Shown here: positions 36,150 through 45,527 of the stretch, one piece after another
Numbering within the stretch: position 1 is the first letter of the stretch
Layout of the letters: every line of letters begins with the position of its first letter
NCBI GenBank assembly: GCA_035568175.1
Contig: DATMON010000004.1
Location: 186,001-250,000, forward strand
DNA length: 64,000 nt
Direction of reading: 5' to 3'
Source: AV40 sp035568175
Lineage (GTDB): Bacteria; Verrucomicrobiota; Verrucomicrobiia; Chthoniobacterales; UBA10450
Notes under the pieces: model-generated
Databases searched by the model: none
Told to the model about the DNA's origin: nothing
Seen by the model: the letters and a program-made list of their open reading frames with translations, nothing else
Translations under genes and position numbers: made by a program

Positions 36150-37265
36150 ATGAGACAATCGACTCTCGCCTTAGTTTGTGGACTGATACTTTTCGTCGTC
36201 CTGGCTTATTCATGGTGCGGACGAAATCCTCCGCCGCCGGTCACCGCGTTGCCGGCGACACCGACTCCCACGCCGCCGCCAGTTGCAGTGAGCGCCACTC
36301 CACAGGTCGCGGCCAGTCCGTCCGTCTCAGTGGCACAGGCCACGGCCAGCCCGCCGGCGCAAACCCCGCCGCCAGAATTTCAGAAAGTCGCGCAGAAGGC
36401 GGCGCCGGCGATCATCGAAATCACCGTCTTCGACGCAAAGGGTGAGCTTCTTCGCACCGGCAACGCTTTCTTTGTTTCGCGCGATGGTCTAATCGTCACG
36501 AGTGGGACGATGGTCGCAGACGCAGCGTATGGCGTCGCCAAATCTCCCGATGGAAAAATTCGCAACATCGCGGGCGTGCTTGCGTCCGACCAGCAAAACG
36601 ATCTCGCCGTTCTGCGGGCGGAAACGAAAGTCGGTGTACCGTTTCTTCCGCTGGCTAAAACATCCGAATCAATTGCGGTGAATGCCTGGGCTGTAGTCAT
36701 CAGCAGTTCCCTTCAACGCAAAGAGCAGCCCGCCGCCGCGGGTACAATCACTTCGCTCGGAGCCGATCCAAAAAAAGACGCGTTCCAAATTAATGGATCG
36801 ATTCCGAACGAGGCCGCCGGGTCGCCGGTGGTCGATGCGGACAGCGAAGTGGTCGGAATCGTTACCTCCGCAGCCAAAGACGGTTTGCGACCATCAGCAT
36901 TACTCGATCCGCTACTGGCGCAGGCAAAATCAGAAACGACAGGACGCTGGGCCGCGGCTCCGGTTGAATCGCCGACAGTTTCGCCAACACCGACGCCGAA
37001 GTTCGTCCGCAATCCGCGAGTGCTTTACAATCCGGCGCCGCGATATCCCTACCAGGCCCGAATGCTTCGCTCCGGTCCGACCACGGGTTCGGGAAAGTTT
37101 CGGGTTACGTTCGACGCGAACGGGCAAGTAAAGAACGTCCAGACCTTGGAATCGACCGGACAAGGTCTTCTCGATTCAGCTGCGATTGATGCGCTTCGCC
37201 ACTGGAAAGCGGAAGCGGGCGGACGCGATTGGACCGTGATCGTGCCGGTTACTTTTCGGCCATAA
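36150..37265 (+). CDS. trypsin-like (S1C) pseudoprotease with TonB C-terminal domain
   Basis: 371 aa. An N-terminal membrane anchor or lipoprotein-like signal (LVCGLILFVVLAYSWC) is followed by a Pro/Thr/Ala linker (about 27-75), a trypsin-like fold (about 76-255) and a TonB C-terminal domain (about 285-371: YNPAPRYPYQARMLRSGPTT, then FDANGQVKNVQTLESTG). The protease part keeps GLIVTSG and the Asp of NDLAVLRA (D151). However, the catalytic His position of the TNAHV motif is Thr120, and the nucleophile position of GNSGSP is Ala223 (EAAGSP). It is therefore probably a non-catalytic, ligand-binding periplasmic protein. A repeat follows its stop. Confidence 0.75.
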   Translation: MRQSTLALVCGLILFVVLAYSWCGRNPPPPVTALPATPTPTPPPVAVSATPQVAASPSVSVAQATASPPAQTPPPEFQKVAQKAAPAIIEITVFDAKGELLRTGNAFFVSRDGLIVTSGTMVADAAYGVAKSPDGKIRNIAGVLASDQQNDLAVLRAETKVGVPFLPLAKTSESIAVNAWAVVISSSLQRKEQPAAAGTITSLGADPKKDAFQINGSIPNEAAGSPVVDADSEVVGIVTSAAKDGLRPSALLDPLLAQAKSETTGRWAAAPVESPTVSPTPTPKFVRNPRVLYNPAPRYPYQARMLRSGPTTGSGKFRVTFDANGQVKNVQTLESTGQGLLDSAAIDALRHWKAEAGGRDWTVIVPVTFRP

Positions 37266-37271
37266 CGCGAT

Positions 37272-37341
37272 GTTGTAGCTGCCGATGTCCTCATCGGCAG
37301 TCCAAATAAAATCTGCCGCCAGGGACGGCGGCAGCTACAAC
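37272..37341. repeat. GTAG...CTAC palindromic repeat
   Basis: 70 bp, GTTGTAGCTGCCGATG...GACGGCGGCAGCTACAAC, close to unit 1 of the 35119 array. It fills the spacer between the pseudoprotease and the convergent purH gene. Confidence 0.88.
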
Positions 37342-37352
37342 TATTTCGATCT

Positions 37353-38876
37353 TCAGTGTCTGAAATGCCGGAAGCCGGTGAAGATCATCGCCATTTTGCG
37401 CTCGTCGGCAGCGGCGATCACTTCCTTGTCCCGGACTGAACCACCCGGTTGAATCGCACAGGTCGCGCCAGCATCGGCGGCCGCGATTAAACCATCCGGA
37501 AACGGAAAGAAGGCATCGCTCGCGACGGCGCTGCCCTTCAACGAAAGCCCCGCTTCTTCCGCTTTCCAAATCGCGATCCGCGATGAATCGACCCGCGACA
37601 TTTGCCCGGCGCCGATGCCGAGTGTGCGATCAGCCGCAGCATACACTATTGCGTTCGACTTCACGTGCTTGACCACCCGCCAGCCAAAGTGCATCGCAGC
37701 CAGTTCGCTTTTCGTTGGCTTGCGTTTGGTCACGACTTGCTCCGGAGTTTCGCTGACATTGTCGGAATCCTGAACGAGAAGGCCCCCGGAAACCGACCGA
37801 AGATCGACCGCCGGTCTCGCATCGAGCGCGGAGCTGGTGAGCCGAATGAGCCGCAGGTTTTTCTTCTTTTGTAAAAGCGCGCGCGCCTTCGTCTCGAAAT
37901 CAGGCGCGATGATCACTTCCGAAAAAATTTCGCTGATCGTTTTGGCAAACGGTTCGTCAATCGCGCGATTGCAAACAATGATGCCTCCGAACGGCGCCTG
38001 CTTGTCGGTGGCGAACGCTTTTTCCCAGGCTTTGCGAAGATCGACATCGGAACCAACGCCACAGGGGTTTGTGTGTTTTAAAATAGCGACCGTTGGTTGA
38101 GTAAACTCCGCGATTAGATTCGTGGCGGCGCTGATGTCGAGAATGTTGTTAAAGGAAAGTTCCTTGCCGTGGAGTTTTTCGAAGTAGCGATCGAAATCGC
38201 CGTAAAGCGCCGCGTTCTGATGCGGATTTTCGCCGTAACGCAATTTCGTCACCAACGGTAGCGAAAGAGAGAATGACGCTTCCGTAATTTGCTCGCGGTT
38301 CAGGTAATTGCCTATGGTACGGTCGTAGTCTGATGTTTTGATAAAAGCCTTGATCGCGAGATGCTCGCGCAGTTTCAACGTCGTCTCGCCATTGTTCTCG
38401 CGCATGTTTTCCAAAACGCCGTCGTAATCCGCCGGATCGACCACGACCGTGACTGATTCGTAATTTTTCGCCGCGCTCCGGATCATCGACGGCCCGCCGA
38501 TGTCGATGTTCTCGATCGCCTCAGCCAGGGTCACGTCGGGCTTTTGGATCGTTTTCTCGAACGGATAAAGATTCACCACGACCAGATCGATTGGCTCGAA
38601 ACCGCATTCCCGTGCTTCCGCTTCGTGTTTGGCGTTGCCGCGCTTGTAAAGCAGACCGCCGTGGACGCGCGGATGCAAAGTTTTGACCCGGCCTTCCAAG
38701 ACCTCGGGAAACGCGGTGAAACTGGAAATGTCGCGGACGGGAATCTTTTCTTTTCGCAGTAAATCGGCCGTGCCTCCGGTCGAAATGATGTCGACACCCT
38801 GCCGCTCGAGCGTGCGCGCGAATTTGGCGATTCCGCTTTTGTCGGAAACGGAAATGAGAGCGCGGGTGATTTTCAT
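37353..38876 (-). CDS. purH: bifunctional AICAR formyltransferase/IMP cyclohydrolase
   Basis: 507 aa, the usual length. Last two steps of de novo purine synthesis: formyl transfer to AICAR, then ring closure to IMP. The N-terminal IMP cyclohydrolase (about 1-190) shows ISVSDKSGIAKFA, GRVKTLHPRVHGGLLYKR and EAIENIDIGGPSMIRSAAKN. The C-terminal formyltransferase has LRYGENPHQNAALY, the catalytic KHTNPCGVG, DAFFPFPDGL and IQPGGSVRDKEVIAAADE. Stands alone between two dispersed repeats. Confidence 0.97.
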   Translation of the reverse strand: MKITRALISVSDKSGIAKFARTLERQGVDIISTGGTADLLRKEKIPVRDISSFTAFPEVLEGRVKTLHPRVHGGLLYKRGNAKHEAEARECGFEPIDLVVVNLYPFEKTIQKPDVTLAEAIENIDIGGPSMIRSAAKNYESVTVVVDPADYDGVLENMRENNGETTLKLREHLAIKAFIKTSDYDRTIGNYLNREQITEASFSLSLPLVTKLRYGENPHQNAALYGDFDRYFEKLHGKELSFNNILDISAATNLIAEFTQPTVAILKHTNPCGVGSDVDLRKAWEKAFATDKQAPFGGIIVCNRAIDEPFAKTISEIFSEVIIAPDFETKARALLQKKKNLRLIRLTSSALDARPAVDLRSVSGGLLVQDSDNVSETPEQVVTKRKPTKSELAAMHFGWRVVKHVKSNAIVYAAADRTLGIGAGQMSRVDSSRIAIWKAEEAGLSLKGSAVASDAFFPFPDGLIAAADAGATCAIQPGGSVRDKEVIAAADERKMAMIFTGFRHFRH

Positions 38877-38887
38877 GCAAAACAGAA

Positions 38888-38987
38888 TTAACCGCGGATT
38901 ACACGGATGACACTGATAAGATTTTGAACGGCTGCCTCAGCCTTGTTCGGAAAGCCATCCGTTAAATCCGTGTCATCCGTGGTTTAA
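38888..38987. repeat. dispersed repeat of the GGATTACACGGAT...ATCCGTG type
   Basis: About 100 bp, TTAACCGCGGATTACACGGA at one end and TCATCCGTGGTTTAA at the other. Same general class as 29818, 43330, 54352 and 60984. It fills the purH-araC spacer and ends 5 nt from the araC stop. Confidence 0.7.
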
Positions 38988-38991
38988 ATTC

Positions 38992-39921
38992 TTAACGGTC
39001 GAGAATCACGTTCTTCGCCGCCGGATACAACACCGGACAACAGCCGATCGTTTCGCAGAATGCTTTGCTGAAATGACTGAGACTGGAGTAACCGACTTCG
39101 GTTGCGGCTTCAGTCACGTTGTAGCGGCCGGTGCGCAGCAATTCGGCGGCGCGTTCCATTCGCAGTTTCCGCAAATACTGCGGAATGGTCAGACCTACTT
39201 CGCGCGAAAAGCTCCGGCTCAAATAAAATGGGCTGCAACCAACTTCCTGTCCGAGCGCTTCGAGCGTGAGTGGATTCGCCAAATTGCGCGACAGCAATTC
39301 TTTTGCGCGCTCGACCCGTTCGCGCGCCACCCGTTTTTGCCGCATGCAGAAAAACTCCGGATCTTTTGCTTCAAAGAGAAAATGCGCCATCAGCTCGAGC
39401 GCCTTGCTTTGATACCAGATAATCTGGGCCGCTTTGGAAACCGGCGGTTCGGCCAAACTACTCACCACTGCGCGCTGCTGAATCGACATCGGACGCGTTG
39501 GCGCCACAATCGCTTCGTTCTTGCCGCCAAAAATCACGCGCCGAATTTGGGGTTCGAGATCGGCTTCGTTTTGCACAAACTGCTTTTGCAAATGCGCCCG
39601 GGAAAACTCAAGCGTTACAAATTTGTGATGATCGTTTGCGCGGCGCGACGCCGGCAGCGGTTCGTCCCCGATCGCGTAGTAGCCCGAGTTGCCGGGCGCA
39701 TAATCCGTTTTCCCGAAGCCAACCTGGCCGTGACCTTCAAGATTTAAACAAAATTCGAGACTGTGCGGGTGAAACGTCCGGCCCCAGTTAAAATTTCGCG
39801 CCATCCGAAAATCGTGCCATTCGACAGCGACGCCCATCGAATCGACGTCGCCATAAAGCGGTCGCCAGCCGTCTTTCACTTCGCGCCAGGCGTGCTGTTC
39901 GGCCGCGCATTGGGAATTCAT
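38992..39921 (-). CDS. AraC family transcriptional regulator
   Basis: 309 aa. A cupin-like N-terminal sensing region (HPHSLEFCLNLEGHGQVGFG) is followed by two helix-turn-helix motifs in the last 100 residues: LTLEALGQEVGCSPFYLSRS and VTEAATEVGYSSLSHFSKAF. The effector is unknown. It sits 9 nt downstream of the DUF5996 gene on the same strand, so they are probably co-expressed. Confidence 0.9.
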   Translation of the reverse strand: MNSQCAAEQHAWREVKDGWRPLYGDVDSMGVAVEWHDFRMARNFNWGRTFHPHSLEFCLNLEGHGQVGFGKTDYAPGNSGYYAIGDEPLPASRRANDHHKFVTLEFSRAHLQKQFVQNEADLEPQIRRVIFGGKNEAIVAPTRPMSIQQRAVVSSLAEPPVSKAAQIIWYQSKALELMAHFLFEAKDPEFFCMRQKRVARERVERAKELLSRNLANPLTLEALGQEVGCSPFYLSRSFSREVGLTIPQYLRKLRMERAAELLRTGRYNVTEAATEVGYSSLSHFSKAFCETIGCCPVLYPAAKNVILDR

Positions 39922-39930
39922 CGTGCCAAA

Positions 39931-40863
39931 TTACGAATGTTGCCGCGCCGAATGCAAGGAAGGTTTCTCTTCCTCCAGGGCCGCGCGGTCCCACTTGCCC
40001 AGCTGCGACGCCGCATCATACGTGCTTTGAGCAAAATCGAGAATCGCGTCGTCGGGGGATTTTGCAGTCCGCACCGCGTCGTAGGGCAGAACGAATTCGT
40101 GGAACTGTGCATTATATAAGGCAGCGTCGGGTTTTACTTTCGCCTCCGAGAATCCGGCCGGTTCGGGATAAGCATAAGAATAAAAAATCGCCATCGGCAT
40201 TGCATCGGCGCCGGGCCAGAAGCCGAGGCTGCTCACTTCTTGCGAGTAGGCTTCGCGAGTGATGGCGTCGGGCAAATGGGGAATACCGCCGGGATGCTTG
40301 GGCGCGGCGCGGCCGGAAAAACGAGTCACTGCGAGATCGGGCGCGCCCCAGAAGAGATGGACCGGACTGCATTTGCCGCAGAAGCGGGATCGAAATTGCT
40401 TAAAGACGCGATCCGCCTGGACCAGAACGCGCCAGAACCGGTTCGCATATTCCGGATCGTAAGAGCGATGCTGCTCGTCGCGATCGAACGGAATCGGATT
40501 TGGGATCTCGTTTGGCAACACGTCGATTTTCACCGGCAGCTTCAGCTCATCGAGCGCTGTCATCACGGCTTTGTAAAAATCCGCCACGCTGCGCGGTTTC
40601 AGTTCGATCGTTTTCTGCGCGCCATCATTTTTCAAAATGCGTAAATGATGATCGATAAAATCGAAGCGGATCTCAAACGTATTCGTTCCATGCGGAATCG
40701 GCGAAGTGGTCAGGCCGCGGGAAGTGACATAAAGCGTGACGTGCCAGGAATGGTTGGTCCATGGAGTCAGGGTCAGCCGGATTTTGCCGACAATTTGCAA
40801 CCACATGTGCAAGGTCGCGCACGTATCTTTCCAATCCGCGTAATTCAGCTCCGGCCAAGCCAT
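39931..40863 (-). CDS. DUF5996 family protein
   Basis: 310 aa. The start WPELNYADWKDTCATLHMWL, then NHSWHVTLYVTSRGLTT, FIDHHLRI and CSPVHLFWGAPDLAVTRFSG form the pattern I associate with DUF5996. No signal peptide and no known catalytic motif, though several His and Trp residues are well placed. Function unknown. Likely in an operon with the araC gene that follows after 9 nt. Confidence 0.8.
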   Translation of the reverse strand: MAWPELNYADWKDTCATLHMWLQIVGKIRLTLTPWTNHSWHVTLYVTSRGLTTSPIPHGTNTFEIRFDFIDHHLRILKNDGAQKTIELKPRSVADFYKAVMTALDELKLPVKIDVLPNEIPNPIPFDRDEQHRSYDPEYANRFWRVLVQADRVFKQFRSRFCGKCSPVHLFWGAPDLAVTRFSGRAAPKHPGGIPHLPDAITREAYSQEVSSLGFWPGADAMPMAIFYSYAYPEPAGFSEAKVKPDAALYNAQFHEFVLPYDAVRTAKSPDDAILDFAQSTYDAASQLGKWDRAALEEEKPSLHSARQHS

Positions 40864-40946
40864 AGCGTCTTCCTCTTCCGCTTATTCTTACTCTGAATCC
40901 CAACAGTTACGCAGATTAGCAGCGAGAGGAAGAGGAAGATTCCGCC

Positions 40947-41684
40947 TCAGCGGTTGATGAAATCGGTAAACGAACGCCGGACGCGGTCGAACATTCCGTT
41001 CGCCTCATCTTGCGCCCGTTGAAAATATGGGCGCAGTCGCTGTCTCACCCCGTGAAACGGTCCGTGTTCGTCGTCGCCTTCGTCGCTGACCTGTTCCTCG
41101 CGTTCGTCGTGGCGACGCTCGGGCGATACTTCGCGCTCGGTTTGCACGTCTTCCATCGTCGCGCCGGCGAACATTCCTTCGGTGCGCGTCACATTTCCGC
41201 GATTGGCGCCGATGTGGATTGTACCCACGGGCTGGCCATTTACCGCGTGCAGCGTCACGATCCAAACCGGATCGCCATGTTGATCGTTTCGCAAAGTGTA
41301 ACTCGCGCTGTCGAAGCGCGTTCCGGATTTGTCGGCAATATGACTGGCTACTTGAAACGCACCGCTCGAATCGAGATTCAATCGCGACGTTTTAATGGTC
41401 GCGCCTTCGCTCGAGCCGACGACCGAGCTGGGACGGTCCGAGGCAATTTGACCGTTCTTAATTTGAATTTCGCGAACCCCGCCATTGCCACGCCGATCGT
41501 CGATCAGAATTCGCCACGTTGCCGGTTGCGGATCGCCATGTGTCCCGGTGACAGAGACGACATGATTAACAGCGTCGCGGTTGATGTGTACGCCCACGAT
41601 GCGAAGCGCGTCGTAAGCGCTCAACCGTTCCTGCGCCAAAGCGGGCGCGGCGAAAAGCACAAGCGCGGCCAATGTTCTCCACAT
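40947..41684 (-). CDS. exported hypothetical protein
   Basis: 245 aa from the ATG at 41684, which opens a signal peptide (TLAALVLFAAPALA); the 32 codons upstream are dropped. The mature protein has a beta-rich part repeating VSVTGTHGDPQPATWRILID- and GDPVWIVTLHAVNGQPVGTI-like strands, then an acidic, highly charged segment (EREVSPERRHDEREEQVSDE) and a C-terminal helix. I do not recognise the family. Divergent from the anti-sigma kinase gene. Confidence 0.6.
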   Translation of the reverse strand: MWRTLAALVLFAAPALAQERLSAYDALRIVGVHINRDAVNHVVSVTGTHGDPQPATWRILIDDRRGNGGVREIQIKNGQIASDRPSSVVGSSEGATIKTSRLNLDSSGAFQVASHIADKSGTRFDSASYTLRNDQHGDPVWIVTLHAVNGQPVGTIHIGANRGNVTRTEGMFAGATMEDVQTEREVSPERRHDEREEQVSDEGDDEHGPFHGVRQRLRPYFQRAQDEANGMFDRVRRSFTDFINR

Positions 41685-41779
41685 GCGCGAAACTGAACAA
41701 CCGCTTCCGCGGAATGTCCAATTGGTTTCCGATCCGCACTTGATTGCTCGCCGAGGTGTGCTCGCGTTTGATTGGGCCA

Positions 41780-42181
41780 ATGAAGAAAGGGAAACTCGAG
41801 TTCACTAGCCACACCGCGAACCTCGCGTTGATGCGAAACTTTGTGCGCAAATTTCTCTCTCGCCATCCTTTCTCGGAGAAACAGCGGGCGCTAATGGTGC
41901 TCGGGGTCGATGAAGCCTGCACGAACGTCATTCGTCATGCCTACGATTTGCGAGATGATCAACCGATCGCTCTCTCGGTCGAGGCGCTGAGCACATGCGT
42001 GCGAATGCGGCTGCGCGATTACGGCGAGAAAACTCCGCCGCATCAAATGCGAGGACGCGCGCACAATCACGTGAAGCCCGGCGGTCTCGGGTTACATTTA
42101 ATTCGCAACGCGTTCGATAAGGTCGATTACATTTTGAAACCGCGCGGCACCGAGCTCGTGCTCACGAAGAACTTGGAATGA
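41780..42181 (+). CDS. RsbW-like serine kinase/anti-sigma ATPase
   Basis: 133 aa from the ATG at 41780; a TTG at 41744 is less likely. GHKL ATPase of the RsbW/SpoIIAB type: N-box VDEACTNVIRHAYDL, a G1-like RDYG segment and the G2-like PGGLGLHLI, then DKVDYILKPRGTELVLTK. Such proteins bind a sigma factor or phosphorylate an anti-anti-sigma (STAS) partner. Neither partner is adjacent, so it may act in trans. It is far from the sigma-like gene at 22.9 kb. Confidence 0.85.
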   Translation: MKKGKLEFTSHTANLALMRNFVRKFLSRHPFSEKQRALMVLGVDEACTNVIRHAYDLRDDQPIALSVEALSTCVRMRLRDYGEKTPPHQMRGRAHNHVKPGGLGLHLIRNAFDKVDYILKPRGTELVLTKNLE

Positions 42182-42184
42182 ACT

Positions 42185-42292
42185 TAGCCCAGCGCTTTGG
42201 CGATGGGTCTACCGCGGCAACGCGGCCGAGTCCCAGCGGGACGAAAGAAACGCAACTCTTGATCGTTGACCCGGCGTTGAAACGCTGGGCTA
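42185..42292. repeat. AGCCCAGCG...CGCTGGGCT palindromic repeat
   Basis: Ends TAGCCCAGCG (42185-42194) and CGCTGGGCTA (42283-42292) are exact inverted repeats about 90 nt apart, with further GC-rich hairpins inside. It fills the spacer before ruvB. The end motif recurs as the tight hairpin at 57420-57441. Confidence 0.7.
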
Positions 42293-42311
42293 TTGTCTTA
42301 AAGATCTCCGA

Positions 42312-43325
42312 ATGAATGTCGCCAAAATGAAACCGCCGGAACCGGACGCCGCTTTCGAGATCTCGCTGCGGCCGCCGATGTTCAGCGAGTTCACCGGTCA
42401 GTTGAAAGTGCGCGAGCGTTTGGAATTGATGGTGGAAGCTGCGAAAAAACGCGGCGACGTGCTCGAACACATTTTGCTGAGCGGTCCGTCCGGCCTGGGC
42501 AAAACCACCCTCGCCTACATCATCGCGAACGCCATGGGCGTGAACGTGAAAAACACGAGCGGACCGGTCATCGAAAAGGCGGGCGAGCTGGCGGGATTGC
42601 TCACGAGCCTGGAAAAAGGCGACGTTCTTTTCATTGATGAGATTCATCGGCTCCAACCGACGATCGAAGAATACCTTTACCCGGCGATGGAGGATTACCG
42701 GCTCGACATCATTATCGATCAGGGTCCGCAAGCGCGCAGTCTGCGACTGCAACTGCCGAAATTTACCCTGGTCGGCGCAACCACGCGCGCCGGAATGGTG
42801 AGCGCGCCGCTGCGTTCCAGGTTCGGGATGACCGCGCGTCTCGATTATTACACCGCCGACGAAATGCAAAAGATCATCCTGCGTAGTGCGCGCCTTCTCG
42901 GGGTGGAAATCGACGCGGCCGGCGCGCGCGAGATTGCGACCCGATCACGAGGGACTCCGCGGACCGCGAATAACCTTCTCCGGTGGGTGCGCGATTATGT
43001 TCAGGTCAAAGCGCAGGGAAAAATTAACGGTGAGCTGGCGGATAAAGCGCTCGCCATGCTCGAGATTGACCGCGACGGCTTCGATCAATGGGACAAGCGC
43101 ATCATCGAGACATTGATTCACAAATTCAACGGCGGTCCGGTCGGGCTGAATTCGCTCGCGGTTGCGGTCGGCGAAGAAGCCGGCACGCTCGAAGAAGTGA
43201 ACGAGCCGTATTTGATCATGGAGGGCTACATCAAGCGAACGCCGCAGGGCCGCGTTGCGACCGCAAACGCCTATAAGAAATTGGGGCTGAAACCACCCGC
43301 CGGAATGCAGGGAGAATTGTTGTAA
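42312..43325 (+). CDS. ruvB: Holliday junction branch migration helicase RuvB
   Basis: 337 aa, full length. Hexameric AAA+ motor that drives branch migration with RuvA. Walker A SGPSGLGKTT near 55-64, Walker B DVLFIDEIHRL, the LDIIIDQGP segment, sensor 1 TLVGATTRAG and arginine finger region PLRSRFGM, with the winged-helix DNA-binding domain at the end (LNSLAVAVGEE, RTPQGRVAT). ruvA and ruvC are not in the window. Confidence 0.97.
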   Translation: MNVAKMKPPEPDAAFEISLRPPMFSEFTGQLKVRERLELMVEAAKKRGDVLEHILLSGPSGLGKTTLAYIIANAMGVNVKNTSGPVIEKAGELAGLLTSLEKGDVLFIDEIHRLQPTIEEYLYPAMEDYRLDIIIDQGPQARSLRLQLPKFTLVGATTRAGMVSAPLRSRFGMTARLDYYTADEMQKIILRSARLLGVEIDAAGAREIATRSRGTPRTANNLLRWVRDYVQVKAQGKINGELADKALAMLEIDRDGFDQWDKRIIETLIHKFNGGPVGLNSLAVAVGEEAGTLEEVNEPYLIMEGYIKRTPQGRVATANAYKKLGLKPPAGMQGELL

Positions 43326-43329
43326 ATTA

Positions 43330-43461
43330 GCCCGCTAATCACGCCAATAGACGCGAATCAAAGATTCTCAGGACCAAACAAACGACGACAACCTCAGCCG
43401 TTTTCTATCCAACTCTTCAAAAGCTTGCTGTTTATTTGTGTGTTTCGCGTGATTCGCGGGC
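43330..43461. repeat. dispersed repeat GCCCGCTAATCACG...CGTGATTCGCGGGC
   Basis: Inverted ends enclose about 100 nt. The words ACGCCAATAGACGCGAAT are shared in type with 54352-54428 and 60984-61085. It occupies the ruvB-xseA spacer. Confidence 0.7.
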
Positions 43462-43470
43462 AATAAGTTG

Positions 43471-44760
43471 ATGCAACAAACAGCCGACTTCTTTCAGCAA
43501 ACATCGAAAGTCCTCACCGTTTCCGAGCTGACGCGCAGCATCCGCGGCGCGCTCGAGACTAAATTCGGCGCGGTTTGGGTGCAGGGTGAAGTGTCGAACT
43601 ACAAACTTCACCCAAGCGGTCATCAATACTTCACTTTGAAAGATGCGCGCGCCCAGATCGCCTGCGTGATTTTTCGCAACACGATGGCGCCTCTGCGCCA
43701 ACCGCTAGCCGATGGCGCGGACGTGCAAGTTTACGGAAACGTGTCTGTCTTCGAAGCGCGTGGCCAATATCAAATCAGTGTTCAAATCATTCAGCCGCGC
43801 GGGCTCGGCGTTCTGCAGGCGAAGTTCGAAGCGCTCAAGCGCAAACTCGACGCCGAAGGCCTCTTTGATCCGGCGCGAAAACGCGCGCTGCCGAAATTTC
43901 CGAACCGCATTGGAATCGTTACTTCACCCAGCGGCGCCGCAATCCGCGACGTGCTCAATGTGCTGCGCCGGCGCGCGCCGTGGTTGCAGATTTTGATTAG
44001 TCCCGTGCGCGTCCAGGGAACGGGCGCGGCCCAGGAGATCGCGGTCGCGATTCGCGAGCTGGCGAAGCCGAACGAAAATTTCGCGCCAGTCGATCTTATC
44101 GTCCTCACACGCGGCGGCGGAAGCATGGAAGATTTGTGGGAGTTCAATGAAGAGATCGTGGCGCGCACAATTGCTGACATCACCGTGCCGATTGTTTCCG
44201 CCATCGGACACGAAATCGATTTTACGATTGCCGATTTCGTGGCCGATCTTCGCGCGCCGACACCCAGCGCGGCCGCGGAATTGATTGTCCCGGACATTGT
44301 CGATCTTGGGCGGCAGATGGACGTGTTTGCGCGCGGACTCGGACGTGAGTTGATCAATCTCATGCGCGATGCCCAACAACGGCTCGATCATGCCCGCGAA
44401 ATCCTGCGCCGCTGTCTCGGACACAAGATCGACAACTACCGGCGCGGGCTTAGCCACGCTCTCGCAACGCTGCAGGCCCGCAGTCCTCTGCGCGAGCTCA
44501 TGCTGCGACGAAATCGCTTTGGCGATTTGCAACGTCGATTCACCGAGTTGCCGAAGCGCGCGATCGAAAATGCGCGTCACCGGTTTCAGCGGATCGGAGG
44601 GATCCTGCGCGTGCTCGGACCGGACGCGACCTTGCGACGGGGATACAGCATCACCAGAAACGAACGCGGCGAATTAATCCGCAGCGTCGCGAACGTTCGC
44701 CCGAAAATGAAATTGCGGACTCGCGTTGCCGACGGCGAGTTCCAATCGACCGCGAATTAG
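43471..44760 (+). CDS. xseA: exodeoxyribonuclease VII large subunit
   Basis: 429 aa from the ATG at 43471, with a TTG directly before it. An OB-fold N-domain (VLTVSELTRSIRGALE, VWVQGEVSNYKLHPSGHQYF) is followed by the catalytic domain with PNRIGIVTSPSGAAIRDVLN, VLTRGGGSMEDLWEFNEE and SAIGHEIDFTIADFVADLRA, then a coiled-coil region. The small subunit gene xseB, often next to xseA, is not found here; a convergent prepilin gene follows immediately. Confidence 0.96.
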   Translation: MQQTADFFQQTSKVLTVSELTRSIRGALETKFGAVWVQGEVSNYKLHPSGHQYFTLKDARAQIACVIFRNTMAPLRQPLADGADVQVYGNVSVFEARGQYQISVQIIQPRGLGVLQAKFEALKRKLDAEGLFDPARKRALPKFPNRIGIVTSPSGAAIRDVLNVLRRRAPWLQILISPVRVQGTGAAQEIAVAIRELAKPNENFAPVDLIVLTRGGGSMEDLWEFNEEIVARTIADITVPIVSAIGHEIDFTIADFVADLRAPTPSAAAELIVPDIVDLGRQMDVFARGLGRELINLMRDAQQRLDHAREILRRCLGHKIDNYRRGLSHALATLQARSPLRELMLRRNRFGDLQRRFTELPKRAIENARHRFQRIGGILRVLGPDATLRRGYSITRNERGELIRSVANVRPKMKLRTRVADGEFQSTAN

Positions 44761-45444
44761 TTACGGCTGCTTAAGCACGCCTGTGGGATCGCCCGAGGTG
44801 ACACTTCCCTGCGCTTCGCCCGGTTTTTTGCCGACGAGCGATTCAAACGTAGATTCCTGGCCGGACGTCGCGGTAGCATTGTTTTTTCGCAACACAGCCG
44901 CATCCCCGCCCTTGCGGACGACAACAAAGCCTCTGTCACCATAAGGATTTCCCGGGCTGGCGGTAAACGCAGCGTCATAAGTGTAATTGGAAGTCACTGC
45001 AAAAATCACGTTCGACGCGTCGGCGGAAGTGACGGGATAAACCTTCAGCCCACTGTTGCCCGACAATGTCACCGTCGCGGAAGATCCGGTGCCGCTCGAA
45101 GTGGCGGTGCAGGTTGCACCTGGCGCGCTCAGAATTTTTGGAAGATCGCTCGCCTTCAAATAATCGTTCTGCACCAGCTTCGCGCAGTAGTCCTCAAGTT
45201 TCGACAGCGTGCCGGCCGAATAATCTCCCGGCCAGGCGAGGTTGGCGTCCGAATTGGCCGTGCCGTCCAGCGACATTTGATACCCGGCTAAATACAATTG
45301 CCGCGCATTGTTCATCGTGCCGGTCATCTGTCCTTTGGTCAGAGCGCTGGTCAGAGCTGGCACTGCGAATGCGGCGATCGTTGCAATAATCGCAATGACA
45401 ACGAGAAGTTCGATCAGCGTAAAACCGCGGGGGGATATTTTCAT
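44761..45444 (-). CDS. prepilin-type (type II secretion/pilus-like) protein
   Basis: 227 aa from the ATG at 45444. Class III prepilin signal: a short basic leader, KISPRG, then FTLIELLVVIAIIATIAAFA, cut by prepilin peptidase after the Gly, with Glu at +5. The C-terminal globular part is Ser/Thr/Gly-rich and contains an ATCTATSSGTGSSATVTLSG segment. Verrucomicrobia carry many such pseudopilin-like proteins. No pilus assembly genes are adjacent. Confidence 0.88.
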   Translation of the reverse strand: MKISPRGFTLIELLVVIAIIATIAAFAVPALTSALTKGQMTGTMNNARQLYLAGYQMSLDGTANSDANLAWPGDYSAGTLSKLEDYCAKLVQNDYLKASDLPKILSAPGATCTATSSGTGSSATVTLSGNSGLKVYPVTSADASNVIFAVTSNYTYDAAFTASPGNPYGDRGFVVVRKGGDAAVLRKNNATATSGQESTFESLVGKKPGEAQGSVTSGDPTGVLKQP

Positions 45445-45527
45445 GTCGGACATAACCCGTAGGGAAAATCCCTACATCGGTCAAGTTCGAAAAGTGATTC
45501 AATCCGGCTTAAACGCGAGCTTCGCCC

